From contig NC_085869.1 in NCBI RefSeq assembly GCF_034702125.1, positions 49,434,197 through 49,498,196 of the forward strand: a stretch of 64,000 nucleotides of DNA. Reading direction: 5' to 3'. The position numbers and the translations under genes were made by a program. This document shows positions 28,085 to 41,988 of this stretch, piece by piece (the first letter of the stretch is position 1; every line of letters begins with the position of its first letter). Origin of the DNA: Engraulis encrasicolus (lineage: Eukaryota; Chordata; Actinopteri; Clupeiformes; Engraulidae). Below the pieces are notes generated by a model that was not told where the DNA came from, did no database searches, and saw only the letters and a list, made by a program, of their open reading frames with translations.

Positions 28085-28706
28085 TTTCAATACTATTACG
28101 ATGAATTGCGATACATGAATTATTGTGATGCATTTCGATATTCACTTTATTTTCTTTTTCACATTTGCGAACATTATACAAGAAAAATATAAATGAAAAT
28201 ATGAAAAAGCTACTTATCATTTTAAAAAGTTTAAACATAAAAATTATGGTGATTTGAAGCTTGGAAGCACCATCACATCATATCGTATATCATATCACGA
28301 CACTATATAATAGGGCTGGGACTCGATTAGAATTTTTAATCAAATTAATCTATAGGCTTTGAAATTACTTAATCGAATTAATCGATTTTTAATCGCGTGT
28401 AAATATCTGACGTGAGAACAGTGAAAATTGTATTTTTTCACATGGATTTTGAATAATGACAATAAATAAGCTTATCTAAAAATATTGTTCATTTTTAAAA
28501 GAAGAGAGAACTCTTCACAATTTCAGATGGCTGTTCACCATAAGACATAATACTGCCCTCCACTGGTCTAATCCAGAACTATAGCTGTATTATAGTGCGA
28601 TTAATTTTTAAAATCGCGTTAGTTAATTAATCTAATCGAGTGATTAATTAATCGAAATGAATGCATTAATGTCCCAGCCCTACTATATAAAATAGTTACA
28701 GCCCTA
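28085..28706. mobile_element. Older MITE of the TAGGGCTGTAACGAT family hosting the 28,311 insertion
   Basis: The right end GTTACAGCCCTA closes at 28706. The interior GATTTGAAGC...GCACCATCA also occurs in the 21.9-kb copy. The left end is degraded. Confidence 0.6.
28311..28682. mobile_element. hAT-type MITE (372 bp) with perfect CTATATAA duplication
   Basis: TAGGGCTGGGACTCGATTAG to GTCCCAGCCCTA, flanked by CTATATAA at 28303-28310 and 28683-28690. It is nested in an older MITE whose right end is at 28706. Confidence 0.92.
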
Positions 28707-28799
28707 TCCCTTACTGACATTGAGTGGTCTTATCAGCAGAGGATTGAGTGAGCTGAAGCGGCACCTCATCAGCACATTTGCAACGCCTCACTGTGTCAG

Positions 28800-28813
28800 A
28801 TGCTCTCTCTCTC

Positions 28814-28851
<38 letters not shown>

Positions 28852-28889
28852 CTCCTCCCTCTGCCCTCATCTCTCTCCTCCCCTCTCTC

Positions 28890-28924
<35 letters not shown>
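28800..28924. repeat. Interrupted (CT)n tract
   Basis: CT runs broken by CG and CCTCC. Confidence 0.95.
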
Positions 28925-28962
28925 GACGAGACCCTCCTACGGCTTAGCATATTCAAGGATGC

Positions 28963-28976
28963 GTTGCTGTGGCAAC
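28963..28976 (-). promoter_or_regulatory. RFX X-box motif candidate
   Basis: The minus strand reads GTTGCCACAGCAAC, a full match to the X-box pattern GTNRCC(N0-3)RGYAAC. Function is not shown by sequence alone. Confidence 0.4.
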
Positions 28977-28979
28977 CGA

Positions 28980-29889
28980 ATGACACCTTGGTAGCCCTTA
29001 GTTGCGAGATTCTTCGTAAACATGCCAGCCGTGTGGTGGGTGGTCAGAGGTGTGTGTGTGTCTCTGTGTGTGTCTGTGTGTGTCTGTCTGTCTGTCTATG
29101 GAGCAGAAAGGGGAGCTTATGCTGAAGCCTGGCTGGAAATATGTGCTGAAATATGGGGGAGTGTTGTGTTGGCAGGAGGGTGCAGACAGTGTTTAGGATT
29201 ATGTACTCCTCATGTACACCATGTCTGGGGTGCTGCTTAGTGGTTTGTGAGGGAGATGGACCCATTAATTTAAAATGATCTGTCTGAAATGTAGGCATTT
29301 TATTTCCTGTTATTATATTGATAATACCAGTTAACTTATTTGGATTTCTAATGAGGAAAATGCAGTAACCTCTTGTTCTCTTTGTCTCCTCATGTGTAAT
29401 GGTGGGCATTTACTATATTGTAGCAGATACTTACTCTGTGCAGCTAAAACCATAGAATTCTTTATGTGTGAACTTACAAGAATGACTCAGTAGTACCTAA
29501 CACTATATATATGAGGAGTTTGATTCGTGTTATCTTTGGTGTTTCCATGTGAACGAGAAAAGAGAATCCCTTTGTGTTCTCTAGCAGTAATGCAATGACG
29601 TGTCCAAAGCTGTTTATAGAGATCTCTTCACAGCGAGAACATCCATTCTGTGCTTTGTTTTGCCTACATGGATGGAATTGAAAGCTCGACGAGGGGGGGC
29701 GAAGTTAAATTTGGATCCAAAATTACAGTTTGAGCCCCGGTTAAAGTTGCCCTTAACCAGAAGTGCCAGAAACAAAAGTGATCATTACACTGTGGTTTGC
29801 ATCCAGGAACATCCTCCTCAGTTCTCCTGCCAGCGTCGTGTCAAGCAAAGAGTAGCAGAGATGGGAAGAAAGACAGGGACAGTTGGGAA
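28980..29889. other. Unique intron sequence
   Basis: Short GT/CTGT runs near 29050-29095; no gene recognised. Confidence 0.5.
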
Positions 29890-30170
29890 CAGTTACGGAT
29901 TAACACACAGGCTAGATATGGCTGCAGCCTAGAGTCCCCCACCTGCCAGGGGGGCCCTGATTGGCCAAAACTTAAAAATGGCTGAATCAGGACAGGATGC
30001 AATAGGGACAAATTCATGTGTCGTGTTGAGTAGAGTTGGTAGACGTGTTATCCTTAATTCCTAGCTCGTAAACATGCCCGTACATACTATATGGTATGTA
30101 AATTTATCGGGAAATTTGTCCTCCGGGGGCCCCACAGCAACCTGAAGCCATCTTAATCCGGGGAACACTG
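29890..30170. mobile_element. Reverse-orientation copy of the 13,189-bp MITE
   Basis: Holds GGCTAGATATGGCTGCAGCC at the left and CATCTTAATCCGGGG at the right, the reverse complement of the 13.2-kb element. No clear target duplication. Confidence 0.75.
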
Positions 30171-31434
30171 GCCTGTGATAAGATCTTGAAACGTAGCATA
30201 GCGGTCTCGTTTGAGAGTTTGAAGTTATGACTGACTTTAGCCAAAGACTTGGGTCTGTGCTTTCCTCTCTGACACTTCATCTTTAACACTTGGAGATGGT
30301 TTACTTTTCTCTATATCTCTCATCTCACCACGATGATCTTGTGGAAAAGTCAGTAATTGTTTTCAGAATACAGCTGAGGTTAAAAAAAATGCTGCCAACA
30401 AGACTACCTTTGTGCAATACGTTTCCAGAACAGCAGCACTGATGTTCTATGTTCCTCAGTGTCTGGTGATTTCTATTGTCTTCTTGTAAGCAATTGGAGT
30501 TGTTTTTAAATTTATTTTTAAACCTTGAATTAGAGACGCCAAGTTGCACGAGACCCGCCTGGCTATTTCTGTGTGCAAGTTGGTGATTAATACAACATGA
30601 GCCTGACAAGGGAAGTGTTTGGGAGTAAACAGCATGTGCGGAAGAGCGCACCATGGATGAGTACTACCCTACCGCACATATGTCTGCGATCTGCCGCTGG
30701 CACAATATTGAAACACGGACACTCCGTGGCGTTTTGTTTGTATGTATTTTTCGTCTATAAATAACACGGCACCTCCATATTTCTGAGCAGCTGCGCGGAC
30801 TCTTTCAACCCAGCTCTCCACTCAGTCTGCTGGCTGGCGGTGGTCCTTGGCTCGACTCTGCGCTGGATGAGTTCCAGCCGGGCTTGGCGTATGGTGGGGG
30901 ATTGGTGTTGGGGGCTGGTAGTGGGGGAAGCTTGCCGGTGAACTACTATCTGAATCACGTTCAAAAGCAATTAGGCCCTTGTGTTTCTCGGAAGACCGCA
31001 GATGAGTTCCGCTTACGGCGGGTGTTACCCACATGCAGAGCTTGGACCCAAAAGACAGACACTTGCATAGCAAGTCCTTGTTGTATTGGTCACACATGGT
31101 CATGTTGAACAACAAAAGGATTTCCACCACTTCGGTTGTTCTAAGCACTATCTGATGTGTGGAGCATGTCTTAGCAATGTGTAATTGGCTCTCTCTGGAG
31201 CGGCATTAAAAACAGCTCCTCCAGACGTCTGGCTACTTAGTGTGGTGGTTACCCCATGCAGGGCAGAAAAGCTAACGCACTAGTAAGCACTAGTATTCAG
31301 AGTCAGAGTCAATGTCAGAGTACTTTATGTGGTCAAGCATCTATGTAGTAGGTGTTTGGCATAAAATATTATAATTGCCTTTGACAAGATTTCAATGTGC
31401 TGTTGAAACTAAACATACTGATATATTGTTGACA
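30171..31434. other. Unique intron sequence, GC-richer at 30780-31050
   Basis: Open frames on both strands here have no recognisable domain and are not supported by paired splice sites I can identify. Left as non-coding. Confidence 0.4.
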
Positions 31435-31436
31435 TC

Positions 31437-31475
<39 letters not shown>

Positions 31476-31502
31476 ATACACATACACACACACATACACA
31501 CA
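31435..31502. repeat. (CA)n with TACA variants
   Basis: CA run followed by repeated ACATACACATA. Confidence 0.95.
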
Positions 31503-32013
31503 GTTGAACAACCAATACTGTAAATAGCCTATGGGAAAAAATCAAGGTTGAAAAACTAACTTATTTAAACTTCGGAGATTCCTATGGCTTTAATCCTTGA
31601 GAAAAAAGTACATAGCTACATAGGACTCCCCTTGAAGAATTGAAATGACCCAGGAACCCTTTTTAAACTACATGGTTCAATAACTGGGGGTTAACTCCGT
31701 GTAAGGGGTAGACCTCCTAATGGGGCCTACAGTGCATTCTTAGCAAAGCCGTTCTTAGCTATGCCAGCACGATGAAGCCATATTTCAAATATCTTTGGCA
31801 GTAAAGCTTTACTCTTGAATGAACCCGCGTGCAGGGGAGTGTGACTATGTTCCCACAGTTCTTTGTTAGTCTACTGTTAGAAGAGTGAAAACCTTGCGCT
31901 GGCGATTTTTTTTTCCCTCCAGTACCCAGACCAAGACCACTCCCAAGCCTAACATGTCAATAAAGATATTTTTTTTGTGAAAAATTATTGAAATTTGAAA
32001 AAAAAATGTAGAG

Positions 32014-32241
32014 CAGTGGTTCTCAACTTTTTTTGTGAATGGACTTAATCATAAGCTTGCCACACCCCCTGACCTCATCATAAGCCTGCTAACGACCCCT
32101 TAATATTAAAAAATGAAATGGACTAATGCCCTCCCAATGGCAACTAAGCACCACCCCTCTCCACTTTATCCTTCTCAACGCACCCTAGGGCTCCTCAATG
32201 GCCACTGGGAGACTGTAGAGCCTCCTTGATAAACACCACTG
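32014..32241. mobile_element. hAT-type MITE, CAGTGGTTCTCAAC family, copy 3 (inverted)
   Basis: Begins CAGTGGTTCTCAAC and ends TAAACACCACTG; the interior is the reverse complement of the copies at 88 and 19136. Confidence 0.72.
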
Positions 32242-33112
32242 TAGACTGTAGATCTTAGAGCTCAAGTGGCTCTCGAGGAGATTTCCAGAAATTTAGTCAG
32301 CATTTTGAAGGCATGCTACTACCATAGAATATATTTGTAACATTTTAGGAAGCTAAACACATCAGAGCTTGTTCTGTCACTACAATAAGAGCTTGCTCGG
32401 TTCTTTCCGGTTGTCCTGTTGTTAACTAGCCATTGGCCTTGGCTTGGCTTAGGCCTGCTGCTGGCCATTAGCCCGTGAGGCTGCTATTAGCAGATTTGCT
32501 CAAGCTTAGCGGTGGGGGCGAGGGGGAGCCTTCCAGTCCAGGGGGGAACGAACAAACAATGCAGCCCAATGTCCACACGCTTGCTCCACAGTAAGTGTAA
32601 TCCATTAGTGATCAAAAGGTGGAGCATGTGAATTATGGAGGGACATTAAGCACTTAATCAGGCCAAAAATAGAGCCCACCTCCCCCCCACACACACACCT
32701 CCTCCGAAGCAGCTTTTTGCAATGAAAACGCCAGTAGTCCGCAATGCACTTCCTTTGACTTCTCAATTGTGTGTGTGTGTGTTTTTTTTTTACCTAAAAC
32801 GAATCTAAACTAGCCTAAATTTTCTTCTCATTTCGCAAGATGACAGAAAAAAAACCTGCCTCTTAATATGTGCTCTTGTTCAAAATTACAGAAGCAGTCT
32901 GCCTCTACAATGAGAGGAAATGGGTCTTCTCCAAGTTTGATTCGATTTCTTGCAGACTGAGGTGCACAAATGGCTGTTAAAACTGTAACATTAGCCTAAG
33001 ACTAAGCAGCCAATGATTTGAATTTCTCTTAAGTGTATGCAAAGATGCTGATCACATTTCCAAGGTCACTGTGAGCACAGTCTGTGTCTGCTGTTATGAC
33101 GATGCAAGTGTT
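32242..33112. other. Unique intron sequence with a candidate conserved non-coding element
   Basis: 32545-32690 is non-repetitive and rich in homeodomain-type TAAT cores (TAATCCATTAGTGATC, GCACTTAATCAGG). Candidate only. Confidence 0.35.
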
Positions 33113-33129
33113 GGGGGGGGGGGGGGGGG
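33113..33129. repeat. G17 homopolymer
   Basis: Seventeen G in a row; length may vary by sequencing. Confidence 0.95.
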
Positions 33130-33171
33130 TGTTGTTGAGTGCAGGATATGCATGTTAGCTGTTAGCATTCA

Positions 33172-33404
33172 CTTCCAGGGGGCTCTGTGGCGATGCCCCC
33201 ACTTACTGCACCTGGCTGGCTGAGGCTCAGCCCATTTGCTAATTACAAACAAAGCATTTCTATTTATTCTCCAGACGTATATTCAGTATCGATGTCTTTT
33301 TCCATATCAATGTCTTTTTCCATATCCCGCTCCATGTATTTCCAGGAAACTCTGTGGCGATGCCCCCACCGACTGCACCTGGCTGGTTGAGGCCCTTTGC
33401 TAAT
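33172..33404. repeat. Direct duplication of about 70 bp, 167-bp spacing
   Basis: CTCTGTGGCGATGCCCCCAC then CTGCACCTGGCTGG and TTTGCTAAT occur at 33172-33243 and 33339-33404. The spacer has its own doublet ATGTCTTTTTCCATATC. Confidence 0.85.
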
Positions 33405-33811
33405 GATGTGGCCCTTTATCACTTCATTCAAGTGGAGTCTCCTTCAGCCTATCAGACGCAGTGATTCCCTATACATGCTGTGCTGCCAGACTCTGATGGG
33501 GCGATGAGAGTGTGTGTGATAAAAATGCTTCCTGATAACATCTGTATCATGTGTACATCTGATTATCATTTAGTGTGTGTTCTGTAGTAGAATATGTGTG
33601 TACTAGGGGACTGGGAGAGAGAGAAAATACAATGCATATACAATAGAACACTCCCACTTGCATTAATCATCCATATGGAGCATTAATGCTGAACATGTGG
33701 CGTGCCTACAAATAAACACAATGAAAAAACAAAAAAACAACCCCAAGGCTATAGATCACCATTCATATACAATACATACGGATGTACGTATAGCCTACAT
33801 ACAAACGCACA

Positions 33812-33814
33812 CGT

Positions 33815-33883
<69 letters not shown>

Positions 33884-33900
33884 CACACACACATGTACAC
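33812..33900. repeat. (CA)n microsatellite
   Basis: CA run with ATGC interruptions at its end. Confidence 0.97.
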
Positions 33901-34466
33901 TGATGGTACATAACACATCACACCCGGCATACCCCCCCCCCCCCCACCTGGCACTGCTAAAAGAATCCCAAGAAGTCACATCCCATAATTTTCACCGTCT
34001 TTTCTGTGTTGCCAAATTGGGCGGTTTCGCGCCCTATTGGGCTGCTTAGGATGGCCGTCTGCAGGTTAAAACAGGTAAAAAAGGTTATTTGGGCGTGTTT
34101 TTCTGCAAATTTGTGGCCATAGAATTTAGTTCAAATTGGGCAGGATTTAGTGCTTCCAGGAGGACAAGCCCCAGAGCATTTTTGGACTCGAAATCATCAG
34201 TCTCCTCCGGCAGTGGAAACCCTGCCTCTTCCTCCTCCTGCCTTTCGAATCTGCTAGTACAGCAACTAGCGTACAGTGTACACACCCTATTAGTAGTACA
34301 GCTGATGGATGCACACAGGATACATTCGGACCGTGTTCATTTAACACATACAGAGTTACGTTTCACACTCTTCTAGTTGGTCGTTACTGTCTGAAGTGTT
34401 AAGTTAACACTGGTAATTTTACTGCGCTGCATTAGCTCCCTAATGGTGTGCAGCAGTTTCTTATGG

Positions 34467-34895
34467 CGATGGTTCCCAAACTGGGGGTCGGGACACCCAC
34501 GGGGGAGGCAGTGGAGGTACTGCAGGAGAAGGGTGTGTTCGAATAAAACCTGGGATATATCGATTCCATACACTTATCATTAGTAACAGAATTCCGTTTT
34601 ATGGTGAATGTCTTTACTTTTCCTGTGATTTTCACATTACAATTTGGCAATATTAAGGGCAAAAAAAACCGCGTTGTTTGGAATATGGGTCCAATAGGGG
34701 ATCTCGACCTCGGCTTGGTTTAAATGGCTAAGGCATTGTCCTATTCACTGTTGACTGTTAACGGTTACGATACAATTGTGGCCTGAGGTCTTGTCCCGAT
34801 CCTCCATCTCTCAAACTATTCTGTCTAAGTAAAGGCTTACAAGCCCCCTCCCCCCCAAAAAAGGGGTCCCTACAGAAAAAGTTTGGGAACCGCTG
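34467..34895. mobile_element. hAT-like MITE, GGTTCCCAAACTGGGG family, with SINE inside
   Basis: CGATGGTTCCCAAACTGGGG to AGTTTGGGAACCGCTG. TCTTATGG lies at 34459-34466 and again at 34901-34908, 5 bp beyond the right end. A SINE occupies about 34706-34848. Confidence 0.75.
34706..34848 (+). mobile_element. tRNA-derived SINE, same family, inside a hAT MITE
   Basis: Head GGTTTAAATGGCTAAGGC, B-box-like GGTTACGATACAA, body CTTGTCCCGATCCTCC and tail TCTGTCTAAGTAAAGGCTTA. Confidence 0.75.
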
Positions 34896-35821
34896 CATTA
34901 TCTTATGGGAGCAGGTTGAGCAGGTGTTTCCTCATAATGAGGTGGCAGAACTGGTGATGTAAAGAGCTCTTTCCCAAAATGCTACAAAGGCCATTCAAAT
35001 GCAGTTTTCTTTTCTTTTTTATGTGGTTTCCAGGTATCAGGGTGATTGGACGTGGGCTAATGTTATCTTATTTTTCCCACCAAATTTAAACAAAATAATT
35101 GTGCATTTTATTGATTAACTGAGAAACACAATAACAACACACTGTTTTAAAAAATACTTTTCAAAATGGAGATACTGCATTTTGGAAAGGAGCTCTTCAG
35201 TTTTACGATGACTGCCTCTGCAACTGAGATTTGTTGGTGTTCACCCACCCCCTTACAGTTGTTGTTACGGCAGCGTTATACATTATCGGTCTCTGTGTAG
35301 TGCGGGGCGGTGTAATTAGGCTAAGTACTGTAAGAGTGTGTACTGGTGATTTGTCTCCGTGTCGCTGGTGTTTGTGCTTGCCAGACTAAATGTACATAGC
35401 GGCTTACACATGTATGCACACGTTTCGCATTAATTATTTGTAACCCTGTTCTCATCTTTAAAACACCATTTTGTGCGTGTGTGTGTTTGTGTGCACGTGT
35501 GTGTGACAAAACCGCCGCAGGCTCTCTGTGTCCTTCATTTCTTATGGTGCTATATGGAAACCATTGACACGTTGAAGTTGAATTTAACCAAATTGAGTCA
35601 TATCTCTTCCGTCCTACACATCTCTTGTCAGTTTTCTCCAGATTGCATGTTGATGTTGGCAAATATTTAAACATTTGCAATCATCTTTGCTGCCTCATTG
35701 CTTTAAGATCAGGCATCCGTTACATAGTAGAGTAAAGATGTAAGCAATTCGATAGTGTGTGTCAATGGACACTAATGGAAATTAGTAGGTCAACTTGTAC
35801 CCAGTCGTGGAACAATTACAC

Positions 35822-35955
35822 ACAGGGCCCCAGGGCAAGCCCCCACCCCCCCACAACCTGCCAAGGACACAATAGGTACCCCACCCACCAATCCGGGAGG
35901 ACCCCGGGCCCTGGGCCCCAGGCCGTATGCCCTGTTGCCACAGAGCCCTGCTGGT
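35822..35955. mobile_element. GC-rich CAGGGCCC MITE-like repeat
   Basis: CAGGGCCCCAGGGC at the left and CCACAGAGCCCTG at the right, with a GC-rich interior unlike its AT-rich surroundings. No duplicated flank was found. Confidence 0.4.
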
Positions 35956-36119
35956 ATCTCGGGGACACATCATGGTCAGTGTCTCATGCTTAAAAGCAGA
36001 ACATTTGTTGCCCCTATGGCTATTCCACTGTGTTGCACTCTCTCGATACCATCTGGTATCAGCTGTTGTCAGCTGGTTTGTGCGATTCATTGTCCTGTGT
36101 TGAATTTACAATGTTACAA

Positions 36120-36245
36120 AATGCCCTGTATTTGGACCCATTTTTTTCTGACAGCATGCCCTTCATCAAACATGTCTGTGTTGGGATGTTGCAGTCTTTT
36201 TTGCCCTTTTTTGAGATGAATGTGTGTATTTTTTCTTTGTTAAAC
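36120..36245. repeat. Diverged partial copy of the 2.75-2.94 kb repeat
   Basis: CAGCATGCCCTTCATCA followed by TTTTTTGAGATGAATGTGTG matches the order and sequence of 2755-2935, without the palindrome. Confidence 0.5.
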
Positions 36246-36354
36246 CCATATTGTACATGCATATGACAGAGACTTAGACACACATGACCAAGACACTACG
36301 CAATCCTACACAGTGCACCGATATTACAAGTTGACAAGCGACTTAAATATATAT

Positions 36355-36525
36355 TTTTGGTCTTTTTGACTTTTCAATATAGGACAGTGAAGGTGGTGAC
36401 AGGAAGCGAGTGGGGAGAGAGAGACGGGGAGGGGCCGGCAAAGGACCCGAGCCGGGAATAGAACCCAGGTCAGCCGCATGGTAGTCGAGTGCCCTACCGG
36501 TTTGCCATGGCAGGGCCACAAACAT
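36355..36525 (-). mobile_element. tRNA-derived SINE, same family
   Basis: Minus strand: head around TGGCCCTGCCATGGCAAAC, B box GGGTTCTATTCC, body CTTCCTGTCACCACCTTC and tail TCCTATATTGAAAAGTC. Confidence 0.85.
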
Positions 36526-37158
36526 TATTTTAATGTTGAAAAAAAAGACAAGTTATTCTAGGCACTCCAGAATGTGACTTCAAATAAGGAATGGATTTGC
36601 AGAAGCCTTGATTAAATGTGGACAATGGGGATTGATTCTCAACACCCAAGAACACCCAGCACACGGGTAAAGATCCCTCGACCAACTGAGCTGCCAGCCA
36701 TCCGTCTACAAATCATTCCAACATTTGTGTTGCTGTAAAGCTTTGAAAAGGTTGTCAAAGCATACATAACAAGTACAAGTACGTATCTTAAGTGTGTCGC
36801 ACAGTAACTCGAGTGTCCATGGTGGCTCCTCTGTTTATTTGTGTGCCGTGCTCCCCTGAAACCTCCCCTCCCTCCCTGACAGTTGCTGGAAGATAGGCCA
36901 GATAGGAAGTTTATCGGACACAGATGTGTGTCGCTGTGTTCCCACACGGACTGGTCTCTGTGACTGAGTCTCTGTTTTTGTTTTGCCTCAGTGTAGCGTG
37001 GCTGTGTGCTGGTCAGTGCCTCTGGTTGCCAGGAGACGGACGGGTGGCCACAGCACAGCACACTACATTCACCCTTCCCCGTTGCCCCCTCCCTGGCTGT
37101 CTGCTCTGCTCTGCTCTTCTCTCACTGTCTGGCTGTTAGGCTCATTCCAGACACCCTC

Positions 37159-37453
<295 letters not shown>

Positions 37454-37593
37454 CACATTCCCACTCTGCTACCCCACCACTTTCCATCCCCCCAGAAAAT
37501 AGTTGATATGAAGCTGGGTTGTTCCATACAGGGTTCATAAAAAGAAACGCGGGAGATTCTCTCCGTGCCCAGAGTGCATCTGAGGATACAGAG

Positions 37594-38240
37594 AATGATC
37601 CATCAAGTTAGAACCCTGCAAGTGATGAGGAGCACAACACATTCTTCCCCAACCAGACAGACCACTACTATTAAATAATATTAATAGTTTCCTGTCATGG
37701 TTGGATAGACAGTTCCTCTGTTGGTTGTAGTAGAAGCTAAATCATAGCAAGTTAGCGATCCATCAAGTTCGAATCCTGCAGGTGGGGGAGAGCTCAACAC
37801 GTCTCTTTTTTGGTTTTTTGGATACTAAGCAAATATTCATTTTCATTTTCTGTCGTTGCTGGATCTAAGCTTCTTTAATTGTTTTGATTTTGTATATTAT
37901 TTAAGCTACATTTATAGCAAGCTTAATGACCTGTCTAGTCAGTATCCTGCAAGTGATGGAAGAGCCCTAAGCGGTGAGAGGTTCTGCATGTTTTTTCCCA
38001 ACCAGGGATAGCACTGCTATTAAAGCAATATTACAGGTAGTTGTTGTGTTTTCTGTCATTGCTTGGTCTATTAGTTCCTTTGTTGATTCATTATTCATAG
38101 CAAGCCAGTATCAAGTAGGTATCCCAAGTGATGAAGAGCTCAACAAGAACGATCATCCTTTGGTTCCTCCCAGAGACACTTCTTATACAAAATAATATTA
38201 ACTGTGTTTTCTGTCAGTGCTGAAGATTTAGCAAGTGATG
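37594..38240. repeat. Four-copy tandem array, unit about 150-180 bp
   Basis: Each unit follows the order CATAGCAAG, CCATCAAGTT / AGTATC, CCTGCAAGTGATG, GAGCTCAACA, CCAACCAG, CTATTAAA and TTCTGTCATTGCTGGATCT. Copies start near 37594, 37745, 37914 and 38096. They are diverged and no ORF is maintained. Confidence 0.75.
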
Positions 38241-38880
38241 CCAGGCACCATGAATCCGCCACCCCCTCCCACTCCAACAGTGTTTTTCAATGACCTTGGT
38301 CTTTGCCAACGGTCTTACTCACACACGGCCTTAGGTGATACACATGTGCCTCCAATTTCTGTTGTTCGAGGTTTATTGCCAAAGAAGACAGAATTCATGC
38401 TTATTCGCAGCGGCAGTGACTTCATGAGGTTTCCAATAGCTAACCGAATCAAATGAGAACAAACAAACAAATAAAGCAACATTATTTGTCACGGCACCAA
38501 ACCAACAAAATTGAACCCAAAAAAAGTCTGTCACAGCACCATGTGAAACTTCCAAGGAAAACCCCTATCTGAAAAGATGGCAGGCCGCCTAGGCTTTCCT
38601 TATGCAAACGTCTCGGGGTACCACTGATTTTTATTTCTTCCTAATGGCTGGTGATCTTGCTTGATCACGCAGCCTATAAATCAGTAAAATGCAAGAGCCC
38701 TTCTGAGGCCTTCTCCTCCTGCATGCGTGCCACTCACTACTCAAAGGCCAGGGCAGACTCTCGAGTGCCAAACAGAACCAATAGGGCTCCACTGCTGTCT
38801 TTTTTACCCAAGGAATGTATTCAGTGTGTCTTCAGTGAATGAAGCTAATTGACTTATTTTACGTTGCCTGTGGTCTGTGT

Positions 38881-39082
<202 letters not shown>

Positions 39083-39634
39083 CTCTCCCTGGGTATACGA
39101 GGAGTGGTTAGTGTGGCATTAAGCGTGTGTGTGTGTATGCACATACAGTATCCAAGTATATAAGAGCCATAAGGGCATTGAAGCACACATGTAACATAAC
39201 AGCTGAGCAGGTTGCCTGCCTTTTGAAGCCACTCTCTGGCTGTGGAGGACCTCAGCAGAGCAGACTGAGTCAAGCAAACTTCATGTGACAGGCCCGTGGG
39301 CATTTCACTTGTGATCCTTCCTTGGCCTCCCTCTACTCCCCACTCTCTCTCTTGCTTTTCTTTCTTTCCCTTTCCTTTTCTTTATTTTCTTCTTTTCTTC
39401 TGTGTGCGTTCCTTTGACGGTACACCGGACTCTCTGTTCTTTGTTGTGAGATCTCTATCTATCTGCAGGTCTCTGTATGTTGACCCGGAGAGATGTCATC
39501 TGTGAACCTCAAGCATCTGGTGCATGGAGTCACGCTCACCCCATAATATCCGGCTTAGGCTGTGGAACAACTTGCAGCCGCTCTCCCTCGCTTTCTTTCT
39601 TCCCCTCTGTATTGTTCTCTCTCTGACATCTCTC

Positions 39635-39638
<4 letters not shown>

Positions 39639-39703
<65 letters not shown>

Positions 39704-39712
39704 TCTCTCTGA
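39639..39712. repeat. (CT)n microsatellite
   Basis: CT run with one CC interruption. Confidence 0.97.
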
Positions 39713-39796
39713 CTTCCTCTCCGTTACCCCATTCTGTCTGCTTCCCCAACCCACCCGTCTCCCCCCACTGTCTGTGTGTCTGTCTGTGTCTCTCAC

Positions 39797-39929
<133 letters not shown>

Positions 39930-40218
39930 TGCATCCTCCATCGCTCTGCATCTCTCTCCATCTGCACCCTCTACCTGTCTCTACCTCACCCCACTCTCTC
40001 TCCTCCTACCTAACCATCTCTATACCACCCCATCTGTCTGTCTGTGTCTCTCACCCCCCCCCCTCTCTTTCTCTTTCTCTCCATCTCTCCTTCACCTCTT
40101 CTTTCCCTCCACTTGTCCCCATATGTCACTCCTGGCTGAAGGTCTTTTTTCACTCCTGTCCCTCATCTCTTCCTCTCTCTGCCCATCTGTCTGTTGCCCC
40201 TACTCTTTCTTCTCTTGC

Positions 40219-40249
<31 letters not shown>

Positions 40250-40742
40250 CTTTCCCCAGATTCATTGCTCTCGCCCCACTCATTCTCTCTCTCTCTTTCT
40301 CTCTTCTTAACCCCTTTATCACTCCATCCCCCCCCCTCTCTCTCTCCCTATCTCTCCCCTCAACCCCCCGTCCCTCAGCCCTGTCTGAAGGTGCATATGG
40401 AGGTTAGCGTGGTGCGGTGCCCTTTGGCCCAATGTTGCATAAGCCCGGGCCCAGCTGAGGCTCACAGGATCAGGGCCGCGCGCCACACAGGCCTGCCTGA
40501 CTTAATGACATAAGCTGCCAGGAACACAGGCACTCCTGTTGAGAGAGTACGGAGAAGTAGTATAGAGAGAAGGGAGGAAAAAGAGAGAAGGATGGGGGGG
40601 AAAGACAGGATAAGAGAAAGAGAAGAAGGGAGGGGAACCTAACAGGGGATGCGATCACATGCCTTCCTTGTACTCCAGGTCCGTTTTAACCCTCTAACCC
40701 CCCCTCTACTAGCGTGGCTGGAGAAAATACACGCACGCACCA

Positions 40743-41903
<1,161 letters not shown>

Positions 41904-41988
41904 CTTCTCTTCCTCTTCCTCTTCCTCTTCTTCTTCCTCTTCTTCTTCTTTGTCCTCTTCCTCTTCTTCCTCTTCTTCCTCTTCATCG
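41904..41988. repeat. (CTTCCT)n pyrimidine tract
   Basis: Mixed CTT and CCT triplets. Confidence 0.92.

Larger units (their letters stand above)
34909..36354. other. Mostly unique intron sequence
   Basis: Contains the GC-rich repeat at 35822 and the 36120 repeat fragment. No gene. Confidence 0.5.

Noticed and set aside
30755..31148. Open frames in the GC-richer stretch
   Set aside because: Three overlapping frames on both strands, none resembling a known protein; treated as chance.
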